From Curtobacterium pusillum (GTDB taxonomy: Bacteria > Actinomycetota > Actinomycetes > Actinomycetales > Microbacteriaceae), in assembly GCF_013359865.1 (NCBI RefSeq), contig NZ_JABMCE010000086.1:1-64000 (forward strand): a DNA stretch of 64,000 nucleotides. The letters are read 5' to 3'. Made by a program: the position numbers and the translations under genes. Within the stretch, counting starts at the first letter, position 1. Each line of letters opens with the position of its first letter. Below the pieces are notes generated by a model that was not told the DNA's origin, searched no databases, and was given only the letters and a program-made list of their open reading frames with translations. Positions 41,359 through 49,787 of the stretch are shown in pieces.

Positions 41359-41485
41359 GCCGGAAACCTACCGGGGACACCTGACGGTGCTGGCGGAACA
41401 GGGCGGCCGCGAGGGTCACGATCGCCGTCGCCTTGCTGTGGGGGCTCTTCTCGTGCTCCTTCGCGCGCCGACCTCACGCGCCCCG

Positions 41486-42283
41486 TCATCTGACGGGCCG
41501 AGCACCGCGGTGCAACGCCGTCAAGTAGAGGCGGTGTGCCGTGATGACGAGGGCGAGCCACGCCAGCCCGAGCGCCCACGCCGCCAGCACGTCCGTCAAC
41601 CAGTGGTGCCCGAGGAACACGCGGGAGATACCGACGGACACCACGAACACGGTCCCGGCGACGATCGTCCACACCCGTGTCACGAGGCGCGACTGCCGGA
41701 GCAGCAGGAGGTACACGATCATCCCCACGATCACCGTCGCGTTGAGGGTGTGCCCGGACGGGAACGACGGCGAGTGCTCGTACGGCGGCACCGCGTCGGA
41801 GAGCGGCGGACGTGCACGCCCGATGAGGTCCTTGCCCGCCACGGTCATGAGCAGCGACCCGCCGCTCGCCCCGACCAGGAGGACGAGGGGCGTCCACGCG
41901 CGCCGCTGGATCGTGAACCCGACGAGGAACCCCAGCGCGACGATCGGCATCCCGATCGTGCCGGCAACGTCGGTCCACCACGTGACGAGGGTGTCGGCCG
42001 TTGGCGAGCGCAGCGTGAGCATCCAGTCGAGCACCGGGCGGTCGAGCACGGCGACGTCGTCGGCCTCGCGCACGGCGTCGTAGACCTCCGAGGCGGCCCA
42101 GGTCGCGGTGACCGCCACGCCGATGCCGATCACGAGGGTGACGACGAGGAGCGGTAGCGCACCCCAGCGGCGGCCGAGGGCCGCCCAGCCGTCAGCCGCT
42201 GCCCCTCCGGCGCGCGTCCGCCAGGTCGTGAGGTCGACGTCGCCGACACGCTCGTCGGGAGTCCCACGGTGATCGGACTGCAT
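41486..42283 (-). CDS. PAP2 family membrane phosphatase
   Basis: A 265-residue membrane protein with about six helices and the three phosphatase motifs of the PAP2/undecaprenyl-diphosphatase superfamily: KDLIGRARPP (C1), SPSFPSGHT (C2) and SRVFLGHHWLTDVL (C3). It probably dephosphorylates a lipid phosphate such as phosphatidate or undecaprenyl pyrophosphate at the membrane. ATG 42283 has CAGGGT 6 nt upstream. A CCCGTCA-TC-TGACGGG inverted repeat covers the stop codon. The 127-nt stretch to the kinase gene shows no gene. Confidence 0.92.
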   Translation of the reverse strand: MQSDHRGTPDERVGDVDLTTWRTRAGGAAADGWAALGRRWGALPLLVVTLVIGIGVAVTATWAASEVYDAVREADDVAVLDRPVLDWMLTLRSPTADTLVTWWTDVAGTIGMPIVALGFLVGFTIQRRAWTPLVLLVGASGGSLLMTVAGKDLIGRARPPLSDAVPPYEHSPSFPSGHTLNATVIVGMIVYLLLLRQSRLVTRVWTIVAGTVFVVSVGISRVFLGHHWLTDVLAAWALGLAWLALVITAHRLYLTALHRGARPVR

Positions 42284-42359
42284 CGGACCACCCTGCCCGA
42301 GGACGCATGTGCGCGCCCACCCTGCGGCCGCGGCTGTTCGCGCCCCGCGTGGGCCGCGC

Positions 42360-44045
42360 TCAGTCCTTCGCTGCGCCGTAGTCGTCGACGATCGCGACCG
42401 ACAGCGGGAACACCACCGGGAAGTCCCGGAACAGCAGTCGCCCCGCGTCGGCAGCAGCAGCGCGGACCTGCTCGGCGACCCACTCCGCGTGCTCGGCCGG
42501 GGCGTGCACGACGATCTCGTCGTGCACGAAGAACACCAGGTGCGGACCCTCCGTCACGGGTCCGGGGAACCGCTCGGCGAGTCGCGAGCGCAGCGACCCC
42601 ATCCACGCGAGCGCCCACTCGGCCGCGGTGCCCTGCACGATGAAGTTCCGCGTGAACCGTCCCCAGCTCCGGGCCCTCGACTCCACCGCACGCTGCATCG
42701 CCGGCGTCCCCTCGACCGCGTACGCCTGGTTGCGGGCCTCGAACCACGATGCCTCGGGCACCGGCGAAGTCCGGCCGAGCAGGGTCGTCACGGGCTCGCC
42801 GCGTTCTCCCGCCCGCGCCGCCCGCTCGACGAGACCGAGGGCGTCCGGGTACGCCCGAGCGAGCCGCGGCACCAGTCGTCCGCCCTCACCCTGGGTCGCC
42901 CCGTACATCGCGCCGAGCATCGCGCCCTTCGCCTGCTGCCGGGTCTCGACCGCGCCCGAGGCCACGACGCCGTCGTACAGGTCGCGCCCGTCCCCCGCGG
43001 CCGCCATCGCCCGGTCGCCCGACATCGCCGCGAGCACCCGCGGCTCGAGCTGTGCGGCGTCGGCCACGACGAGCTTCCATCCCTCGTCCGCGACCACCGC
43101 GGGCCGCACCAACTTCGGCAGCTGCATCGCCCCGCCGCCGTCGGCCGCCCACCGCCCCGTGACGACACCGCCGACGAGGTACTTGGGGTGGAACCGACCG
43201 TCCTGCACCCACTCGTCGAGCCACGTCCACCCGTTCGCCGTCAGCAGCCGGGCCAGCCGCTTGTACTCGAGCAGCGGCTCGATGACCGGGTGCTCGATCT
43301 CCTGCAGCTCCCACTTCCGGGTACTCGTCACCATGAGTCCCGCCCGCCGCAGGGACTTCAGGACGTCGGCCGGTGAGTCCGGGTTGAGCGACGGATCTCC
43401 GAGCCGCTCCCGCACCACCGCGGCGATCTCCTCGAGGCGTCGTGGCCGCACGCCGTAGGGCACGCGTGGTCCGAGCGCGTCCTCGAGCAGCCGCTCGTGC
43501 ACGTCCGCACGCCACGGGAGGCCGGCGTGGAACATCTCCGCGGCCACCAGCGCTCCCGCCGACTCCGCGGTGAGCAGCAGTCGCAGCGCACCCGGCGCAT
43601 CCGACCCGGAGACGGCGTCGAGCTGCGCGCGGAGTTCCGCGACCGGGTCCGACTCGTCGTCGGGAGGCGACACGTCGAACAGGGCGTCGTCGAAGAGCCG
43701 AGCGTGCGTCGGGCGGGCGACCCGCGCCTCCTGGACCACCGTGTCCCAGCCGTCGACGGGAGCCGCAGCGAGGGCGGAACCGCGCGCCGACAGGGCCGAT
43801 CGCAGGATGCGGCGGCAGAGCCGGAGATCGGTGCAGCGTCCGACCCGGCCGCCGGCCGCGAGCACCGCCGGGTACCAGCGTGCGGTGTCGTCCCACACCC
43901 AGCGCACGTCTGGAGCGTCCCGCGACGCGATGAAGGCCGGGAGGCGCGGCTCGTCCACCCGGATCGGCTCACCCTGCGCGGTCCCCGCGTCGGTGAGGGG
44001 CGTCGCGAGGACGCCGCCGTCGACGCGGCGGAGGACGAGGTGCAC
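42360..44045 (-). CDS. Family A DNA polymerase (PolA-like, short actinobacterial type)
   Basis: A 561-residue protein whose C-terminal 380 residues form a family A polymerase. Motif A is LVVADAAQLEPRVLA, with the metal Asp kept but the usual DYSQIELR changed. Motif B is QQAKGAMLGAMYGATQG, keeping the Lys and the YG pair. Motif C is FVHDEIVVHAP. The N-terminal 180 residues correspond in place to a 3'-5' exonuclease domain, but I cannot see its DEDD acids, and there is no 5' nuclease. It may be a second, repair-type PolA. GTG 44045 is the start. It contains one exact 13-mer and one near copy. Confidence 0.9.
   Translation of the reverse strand: MHLVLRRVDGGVLATPLTDAGTAQGEPIRVDEPRLPAFIASRDAPDVRWVWDDTARWYPAVLAAGGRVGRCTDLRLCRRILRSALSARGSALAAAPVDGWDTVVQEARVARPTHARLFDDALFDVSPPDDESDPVAELRAQLDAVSGSDAPGALRLLLTAESAGALVAAEMFHAGLPWRADVHERLLEDALGPRVPYGVRPRRLEEIAAVVRERLGDPSLNPDSPADVLKSLRRAGLMVTSTRKWELQEIEHPVIEPLLEYKRLARLLTANGWTWLDEWVQDGRFHPKYLVGGVVTGRWAADGGGAMQLPKLVRPAVVADEGWKLVVADAAQLEPRVLAAMSGDRAMAAAGDGRDLYDGVVASGAVETRQQAKGAMLGAMYGATQGEGGRLVPRLARAYPDALGLVERAARAGERGEPVTTLLGRTSPVPEASWFEARNQAYAVEGTPAMQRAVESRARSWGRFTRNFIVQGTAAEWALAWMGSLRSRLAERFPGPVTEGPHLVFFVHDEIVVHAPAEHAEWVAEQVRAAAADAGRLLFRDFPVVFPLSVAIVDDYGAAKD
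43940..43952 (-). repeat. Dispersed 13-mer copy inside the DNA polymerase gene
   Basis: Exact GGAGGCGCGGCTC on the plus strand; in the gene it encodes part of EPRLP. A one-mismatch copy (GACCCGCGCCTCC) lies 220 nt away at 43719-43731 in the same gene. Confidence 0.7.
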
Positions 44046-44094
44046 GGAACGATCATGCCCTGTGCCACCGTCAGTCGGTCACCGCCCGCGAGGG

Positions 44095-44334
44095 TCAGTC
44101 CTGGTGCTCGCTGGGGTCCTCGCGCGGGTCGGTGCCCTCCGGGTCGCCGGGGCGGACGGCGGCGGTGTCGGCGACGTCGATACGGACGTCGCCGTCGTCG
44201 GCCCGGGACACCTCCACCCGCGGATCAGCGTCGTGCTCGTCCGAGCCGGACATGCGACGGAACGTGTCCTGCCGGCGTTCTTCGAAGGACATGTCGACAC
44301 CGTCGTCGAGGTGGTCGCGGTCGGGCTTCGTCAT
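44095..44334 (-). CDS. Small acidic hypothetical protein
   Basis: A 79-residue acidic protein (MTKPDRDHLDDGVDMSFEER at the start, an Asp/Glu/Pro-rich tail at the end). It has no recognised domain. Its ATG overlaps the stop of the upstream acyltransferase gene by 4 nt (ATGA), so it is probably co-translated with it; that overlap is the main evidence that it is a gene. Confidence 0.6.
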   Translation of the reverse strand: MTKPDRDHLDDGVDMSFEERRQDTFRRMSGSDEHDADPRVEVSRADDGDVRIDVADTAAVRPGDPEGTDPREDPSEHQD

Positions 44335-45176
44335 GAGTGCGAACGTACCCCCGGATTCCTGGTGCTCAGCTTCCGTGCCACGTCCTGGACGGGGGCGGTG
44401 CCCGTGCGGACGGTCCAGTGGCCGCGGGCGTCCCACCGTGCGAGCACGGCTTCGGCGAGGCGGCCGCGTGGCACGCTGCCCTGTGCGGCCCGTGCCGCCC
44501 GTGCCCGGGCTCCCGGGGGTTCCGCGTTCGGCAGTGCGCCGCCGAAGACGAACTTGGCGACGCTGTCGTCCCCCTCGGTGGCGTCGTCGGGTCCCGGCGG
44601 CTCGAGGCGGAAGCGCCGGGCGAACCGCACCAGGTTGGCGTCCGGGCCGAGCACGTCCGGCAGCCCGGGATCGAGGATCCACGAGCGACAGTGCCACTGC
44701 TCGGCCGCGTGCCCCGGGGCGACGGCGCGCAGCACCCCCGGGGCCTCGGCGAACGATCGGTCGCAGGCGTCGGCGTGGAGAGGTCCTGCCTCGGGCACGT
44801 GCACGCCCCAGGCCGGGCCACCGTCCGCCGTGCTGACGCCGATCTCGAACTGCAGCCGGCCCACGGCCACCACCCGGGCAGTGAGCACGGCGCAGAACCA
44901 GTCGAGCCCGGTGCCCCGCAGGCCGTACCGATCGAGCTTGCGGTCCACGTCCGCGACGCTGTCGCGTGCCTGCTCGGCGCTCGCGCCGTGGCCGCGGAGC
45001 CACGTCTCGGTCGCCGGGCGCGCGGCTCGGAGGGCGCTCACGATCGCTGCGTCCCGTTCCGCGGTCGGCAGGTGGGCGACGCTCGCCTCCACCGCCGCAG
45101 CGACCCCGCCCGGGTCCGGCACGGTGCCGATCGCCCCGGTGAGGATGGCCACCCGTCCGGGACTCCCCTCCGTCAC
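44331..45176 (-). CDS. Acyltransferase domain protein (NAT_N/GNAT_C-like)
   Basis: A 281-residue protein. The segment WGVHVPEAGPLHADACDRSF, followed by WHCRSWILDPGLPDVLGPDA and NLVRFARRF, matches the C-terminal GNAT-like acyltransferase domain that occurs with a helical N-terminal domain in actinobacteria and firmicutes. The N-terminal 130 residues fit the helical partner (LDRYGLRGTGLDWFCAVLTA). The substrate is unknown. GTG 45176 is the start. It overlaps a small acidic gene downstream (ATGA) and lies 13 nt downstream of the sugar permease stop, so it may be read through from the importer operon. Confidence 0.78.
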   Translation of the reverse strand: MTEGSPGRVAILTGAIGTVPDPGGVAAAVEASVAHLPTAERDAAIVSALRAARPATETWLRGHGASAEQARDSVADVDRKLDRYGLRGTGLDWFCAVLTARVVAVGRLQFEIGVSTADGGPAWGVHVPEAGPLHADACDRSFAEAPGVLRAVAPGHAAEQWHCRSWILDPGLPDVLGPDANLVRFARRFRLEPPGPDDATEGDDSVAKFVFGGALPNAEPPGARARAARAAQGSVPRGRLAEAVLARWDARGHWTVRTGTAPVQDVARKLSTRNPGVRSHS

Positions 45177-45189
45177 GCGCTCGTCGCCG

Positions 45190-46052
45190 TCACTTGAGGC
45201 CGGACGAGGCCAGGCCGTCGATCACGCGACGCTGCAGCACGATGAACATGATGAGGACGGGCGCCATCGCCAACAGGCTCGCGGCCATCAGCACCGGTAG
45301 TCGATCGTCCGGTCGCTCGACAGGGTCGCGAGGCCAGCCGCGAGGGGCATGTCCTCGGCACGGGTCGACACGACGAGCGGCCAGAGCAGTTCGTTCCACG
45401 ACCAGAGCACCGTCGTGATCGCCAGGACGCTGATCGACGGGCGGGCGAGCGGCAGCATGATCCGCCAGAACGTCTGGAACGGGTTCGCACCGTCCATGCG
45501 CGCCGCTTCCTCGAGTTCCGGCGGCAGGTTCAGGAACGCCGTCCGCATCAGGAACGTGCCGAAGGCGCTGAACAGTCCCGGCGCGACGATGCCCATGAGG
45601 GTGTCGAGCCAACCGAGTCCCTGCACGATCTGGTACTGCGAGATGAGGTACACCTGCGACGGCACGAGCAGGATCGACAGGACGATCGCGAGCAGGATTG
45701 CGCGACCGCGGAACCGCATCCGCGCGAACGCGTACCCCGCCAGGGTGCAGAGCACGATCTGCGCGAGCGTGCGGATGACCGTGACCATCACCGAGGTGCC
45801 GAGCTGGCTGAGGAACGGCAGGCGCTCGAACACCTGCGCGTAGTTCTGCCACTGCAGCTCCCCCGGCCAGAACGTCGGGGTGACGGACTGCACCTGCGCA
45901 TTGGTGGACAGCGACATGATGATCTGCCACAGGAACGGGAACGCCATGGCGAACCCGCCGACGCCGAGGACGACGTGGATCCACCAGTGGCTCCCGCCGC
46001 GCCGTCCTGGTCGGCGGATGCCTCGTGCACGTGTGGTCGTGGTGGAGGTCAT
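45190..46052 (-). pseudogene. Carbohydrate ABC transporter permease, MalG type, broken by a frameshift near the 3' end
   Basis: The frame opened by ATG 46052 encodes a CUT1 inner-membrane permease with about six helices and the EAA loop EEAARMDGANPFQTFWRIML. It ends early at TGA 45288-45290 with TIDYRC. Read one base over, the sequence continues as PVLMAASLLAMAPVLIMFIV then RRVIDGLASSGLK and stops at 45190-45192, exactly the expected last helix and tail. A single missing C near 45294-45298 explains it. As written, the 254-residue product lacks the last helix. This is either a real inactivating deletion or a sequence error. It overlaps the partner permease gene (ATGA). Confidence 0.85.
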
Positions 46053-47038
46053 GACTGCACCCACTTCCGCTGGAACCGGAACTGCACGAGCGTGACGATG
46101 CCGATCAGGACGAAGATCACCATCGCGATCGCGGCCGCGAAGCCCTTGTCGTTGTCGATGAACCCTGCGCTGTAGAAGTAGAAGACGAGGGACATCGTCT
46201 TCGGGATCACCGGGTTGGTGCTGCCGAGGATCGCGTAGAGCAGGTCGAAGAGCTGGAAGCTCGAGATCGTCGTGACGATCACCACGAAGAAGATGCTCGG
46301 GCTGAGGAGCGGCACCGTCACCGAGCGGAACTGCCGCCAGCGCGAGGCCCCGTCGAGCTCGGCCGCCTCGTAGAGCTCCGGTGGGATGTCCTTGAGGCCC
46401 GCGCCGAGGATGATCATCGAGAACCCGAGCGATGACCACAGCCCCACGAGGGACACGGCGACGAGCGCGAACCCGGGCGTCGAGATCCAGTACGGGCCGT
46501 CGATGCCGAAGCGGCCGAGGAACCAGTTCACGATGCCGTAGTCGCCGTTGAACATGATGCGCCAGACGAGTGCGATCGCCGCCGGCATCGCGACGTACGG
46601 CAGGAAGAAGAGCACCCGGTAGAACTGGGCGAACCGCAGGCCCGGGGTGTTCAGCAGACTGGCGAGCCACACCGCGACGGGGATGCCGAGCAGCACGATC
46701 GCCGTGTAGATCACCGTGTTGAGCAGCGATTGGTACAGCTGCGGGTCGGAGAGCAGCCGGACGTAGTTCGCGGCGCCGCTGAACGTCGCGCCGCCGAACA
46801 CGCCCCACGAAGTGAACGAGTACCAGAAGGTCTGGATGATCGGCCAGATGTAGAACGTCCCGACGCCGACCAGCAGCGGGAGGACGAACAGCCACGGCCA
46901 GAAGCCGTCCGTCCGACGGGGCGGGCGGCGCGTCCGGCCGTCGCCGGGGGTGCCCCGCCCGGACGCGCGCTGCGTCCGGGCGGGGGCGGCGGCGACCGGT
47001 GTCGCCGCCGTGTCGGGCTGCTCGGGGTGGATCGTCAT
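46049..47038 (-). CDS. Carbohydrate ABC transporter permease, MalF type
   Basis: A 329-residue CUT1 permease. A 45-residue Pro/Arg-rich cytoplasmic tail precedes six helices; the EAA loop is YEAAELDGASRWRQFRSVTV. With the MalG-type partner it forms the membrane channel of a sugar importer whose binding protein is encoded 25 nt upstream. No ATPase gene is nearby, as in many actinobacterial CUT1 systems that share an MsiK-type ATPase. It overlaps the partner gene by 4 nt. Confidence 0.93.
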   Translation of the reverse strand: MTIHPEQPDTAATPVAAAPARTQRASGRGTPGDGRTRRPPRRTDGFWPWLFVLPLLVGVGTFYIWPIIQTFWYSFTSWGVFGGATFSGAANYVRLLSDPQLYQSLLNTVIYTAIVLLGIPVAVWLASLLNTPGLRFAQFYRVLFFLPYVAMPAAIALVWRIMFNGDYGIVNWFLGRFGIDGPYWISTPGFALVAVSLVGLWSSLGFSMIILGAGLKDIPPELYEAAELDGASRWRQFRSVTVPLLSPSIFFVVIVTTISSFQLFDLLYAILGSTNPVIPKTMSLVFYFYSAGFIDNDKGFAAAIAMVIFVLIGIVTLVQFRFQRKWVQS

Positions 47039-47063
47039 CGGGTCTCTCCCGGACGCCGGAGCG

Positions 47064-48389
47064 TCACTTCTCCTTGCCGAGGGCGGTGTCCATCTTCTGC
47101 GCGAGCTCCTTCGCGACCTCGTCGACGGGCTTCGAGCCGTCGAAGGCGCTCGGCAGCAGGTTCGTCTCGAGCGTGTTCCACGCTGCGGTGTTCTTCGAGA
47201 CGGGGAGCGGCTTCGCGTAGTCGACCGCGTCGAGGAACACCTGCAGGTCGGCGTCCGGCATCGTCTTCGTGAAGGCGTCCTGCGTGCCCTCGTACGCCGG
47301 GATCACGGCGCCCATGTCCCCCTGCTGCTGCTGGGCCTGCTTGCTCGCGAGGTAGACCTGCAGCGCCTGGGCCGCCGCCTTGTGCTTCGTGTTCGCGGAC
47401 ACGACGTTCGAGACGCCGTGGATGACCGTCGCCTGCTCCTTGCCCTTCGGCAGCGGGTACACGACGACGTCCTTCTCGAGGTCCGTACCGGTCAGCGCGG
47501 AGCGGAACCAGCTGCCGCCCTGGTACATCGCCAGCTTGCCGGAGGTGAACCACTGGTCGGCGGTCGTGTCGGTGAGCTGCTTGATCGAGGGCGACGCCCC
47601 CGACTTGATGAGGTCGGTCCAGAACTGCAGACCGGCCTCGGAGGCCTTCGTGTCGTACTCGGACTTCTTGCCGTCCGCGGAGACCACCTTGCCGCCGGCC
47701 TGGAAGATCGTGTCGTAGTAGGTCGTCTGGCCGTCCATGCCGCCCGCGGCGCCGTACGCACCCTGGGCCTCGAGCTTCTCGGCCAGCTCGGCGCCGGTCT
47801 TCTGGAAGTCGTCCCAGGTCCAGTCCTTCGAGGGCATCGCCACCCCGGCCTTCTCGAACAGCGCCTTGTTCATCCAGACGCCGATCGTGTCGAAGTCCTT
47901 CGGGACTCCGTACTGGGTACCGTCGTAGGTGTACAGGTCGTTCAGCGCCGATGAGTAGTTGTCCGGGTCGATGGCGCCCGCCTTGACCTCACCCGAGATA
48001 GGCGCGAGCTTGCCGTTCGCGGCGTAGAGCTGGAAGTTCGGACCGTTCATCCAGAAGACGTCGGGCAGGGTGTCGCTCGAGCCCTGGGTCTGCAGCTTGG
48101 TCCAGTAGTTGGCGAACGGCGTCACGTCGACGTTCACCTTGATGTTCGGGTACTCCTCGTTGAACCCCTCGAGGTTCGCCTTGATCGCCTTGACCTGGTT
48201 CTCGTCCCAGACGGCGTACGTCAGCGTCGCCTTGGTGTCCTTGGCGGCCTTGTCGTAGTCGCCGGCGGTGCCGGTGGCACCGGACGACGTGCTGCAGCCG
48301 GCGAGGAGGACGGCTGCGCCGATCGCAGCGACGGCGCCGAGGAGCGCACGGCGACGGCCACGGCCCTTCGCGGAGGTGGGTGCGGGCAT
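47064..48389 (-). CDS. Extracellular solute-binding lipoprotein of a sugar ABC importer
   Basis: A 441-residue family 1 solute-binding protein. A basic start and hydrophobic stretch (RRRALLGAVAAIGAAVLLAG) lead to the lipobox LLAGC with Cys32 as the lipid anchor. The body has ATLTYAVWDENQVKAIKANL, the sugar-binding GVPKDFDTIGVWMNKALF segment and KLAMYQGGSWF, typical of CUT1 oligosaccharide or amino-sugar binders. GAAAGGAC precedes ATG 48389. It lies 22 nt downstream of the Gfo/Idh gene and 25 nt upstream of the permease. Its ligand is probably the amino sugar handled by the 50.7-55.5 kb operon. Confidence 0.94.
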   Translation of the reverse strand: MPAPTSAKGRGRRRALLGAVAAIGAAVLLAGCSTSSGATGTAGDYDKAAKDTKATLTYAVWDENQVKAIKANLEGFNEEYPNIKVNVDVTPFANYWTKLQTQGSSDTLPDVFWMNGPNFQLYAANGKLAPISGEVKAGAIDPDNYSSALNDLYTYDGTQYGVPKDFDTIGVWMNKALFEKAGVAMPSKDWTWDDFQKTGAELAEKLEAQGAYGAAGGMDGQTTYYDTIFQAGGKVVSADGKKSEYDTKASEAGLQFWTDLIKSGASPSIKQLTDTTADQWFTSGKLAMYQGGSWFRSALTGTDLEKDVVVYPLPKGKEQATVIHGVSNVVSANTKHKAAAQALQVYLASKQAQQQQGDMGAVIPAYEGTQDAFTKTMPDADLQVFLDAVDYAKPLPVSKNTAAWNTLETNLLPSAFDGSKPVDEVAKELAQKMDTALGKEK

Positions 48390-48411
48390 CGGATGTCCTT
48401 TCGCGAGTCCG

Positions 48412-49626
48412 TCAGCGGGTGACGGCCGGGGTGGGGGTGGTGAAGTGGGCGATCGTCTCGGCCGGGAGCGGCGGGACGTCGATGGGGACCGAACCGCTCC
48501 GGAGCGATCGGGTCGCGAGGGCTCCGGCGGCGACGGCGGCGCGCGCGGCGATCGGCGAGAGCGTCGTGGGCTCCCCCAGCGCGACGTGGCGGAGGAACTC
48601 GGTCATCGTCACGAGGTCGGCGTCCGCGTGACCTGACGCGACGCCGTCGATCGGGTACTCGCGGTCCCCCGCGACGTCCCAGCCGCGGCGGCGGGTCCAG
48701 ACCTTGACCACCCCGCCCCCGGTGTCGCCGATGTTCTCGAGACGCCCCTCGGTGCCGATGACCGTGTAGTTGCGCCAGTAGTCCGGCGTGAAGTGGCACT
48801 GCTCGTAGCTCGCCTGCACGCCGTTGTCGAGCGTCATCATCACCATCGAGACGTCCTCGACGTCGACCACGGGGTTGAGGCCCGTCTGGGCGAGCGGCGG
48901 CCAGTTGTCGAGCGAGAACCAGTCCCCCATCAGCTCGCCGCTGCGGTCGCGTCGGTCGGTGACGTCGCCGTAGACCGACAGGGACCCCATGCCGACGACG
49001 CGCGCGGTGTCCCCGCCACCGAGGGCGTGGATGACGTCGAGGTCGTGGCTGGCCTTCTGCAGGAGCAGCGAGTTCACCTTGGCGCGGTCGGCGTGCCAGT
49101 CCTTGAAGTAGTAGTCACCGCCGTTGCCGACGAAGTGCCGGCACCAGACCGCCTTGACCTGGCCGATCTCGCCCCGGTCGATGATCTCGCGCATGAGCCG
49201 GACGACGGCGGCGTGCCGGAAGTTGTGCCCGACGTACAGCGGCGTACCCGTCTCGGCAGCTGTGTTGAGCACGGCGTCCGCGTCCTCCACCGTGATGGCG
49301 AGGGGCTTCTCGAGGTAGACCGCGATGCCCGTACGCAGCAGGTCGATCGCGATCGCGGCGTGCGTCCAGTCGGGGGTCGTGACGATCGCAGCGTCCACGA
49401 GGCCGGCGAGGTCCCCGTGCCGCTCGACGACGAGGGCGTCGGGGTACTCGGCCCGTGCCCGCTCGCGACCCTGCTCGGTGACCTCGGCGACGGCGGTGAC
49501 CCGCGCCTCCAGGTCAGGGGCGGCGTCGGCCGCCTCGGCCACATGGCGTGCGATCGCCGCACGCTGGCCCATACCGACGATGCCGACCCGCAGTGGTCGT
49601 GCCGTGAACGCGTCGCCCATGCTCAT
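48412..49626 (-). CDS. Gfo/Idh/MocA family NAD(P)-dependent oxidoreductase
   Basis: A 404-residue sugar dehydrogenase-type protein. The Rossmann motif is RVGIVGMGQRAAIARHV, the EKP motif that positions substrate is VYLEKPLAITVEDADAV, and the C-terminal domain carries the HDLDVIHALGG segment with a catalytic-region His. Members oxidise or isomerise sugars and glycosides. It heads the importer operon, so it may act on an imported sugar derivative. ATG 49626 is preferred (GGGAG 4 nt upstream); a second ATG lies two codons in. A hairpin and an operator-like site lie 86-125 nt upstream. Confidence 0.92.
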   Translation of the reverse strand: MSMGDAFTARPLRVGIVGMGQRAAIARHVAEAADAAPDLEARVTAVAEVTEQGRERARAEYPDALVVERHGDLAGLVDAAIVTTPDWTHAAIAIDLLRTGIAVYLEKPLAITVEDADAVLNTAAETGTPLYVGHNFRHAAVVRLMREIIDRGEIGQVKAVWCRHFVGNGGDYYFKDWHADRAKVNSLLLQKASHDLDVIHALGGGDTARVVGMGSLSVYGDVTDRRDRSGELMGDWFSLDNWPPLAQTGLNPVVDVEDVSMVMMTLDNGVQASYEQCHFTPDYWRNYTVIGTEGRLENIGDTGGGVVKVWTRRRGWDVAGDREYPIDGVASGHADADLVTMTEFLRHVALGEPTTLSPIAARAAVAAGALATRSLRSGSVPIDVPPLPAETIAHFTTPTPAVTR

Positions 49627-49711
49627 CTCGCTCCCTTGCGTGAATGTGACGCCAATGATGCCGAATCGATCATGAATGCACAATAGGTGCTCAGAGATCG
49701 CTCATGGGGAG

Positions 49712-49751
49712 CCTGTGGAGGGTTTTACACGATGGAAACGTCGTCCACAGG
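49712..49751 (-). promoter_or_regulatory. Inverted repeat and operator-like site between agaR and the importer operon
   Basis: CCTGTGGA (49712-49719) and TCCACAGG (49744-49751) are exact complements with 24 nt between them. The loop contains GGAAACGTC (49734-49742), which resembles GAAAACGTC in the divergent agaR/SIS promoter at 50623-50634. It could be a terminator of agaR, an attenuator, or a second site for the same regulator. Confidence 0.4.
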
Positions 49752-49787
49752 GCGGCGACCAGGAGTCCCCCAGCGCCCGACGCTCGC

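Noticed and set aside
45288..45300. Programmed -1 frameshift in the permease gene
   Set aside because: No X-XXY-YYZ slippery heptamer and no clear downstream stimulatory structure at the shift site; a single-base deletion or sequence error is simpler.
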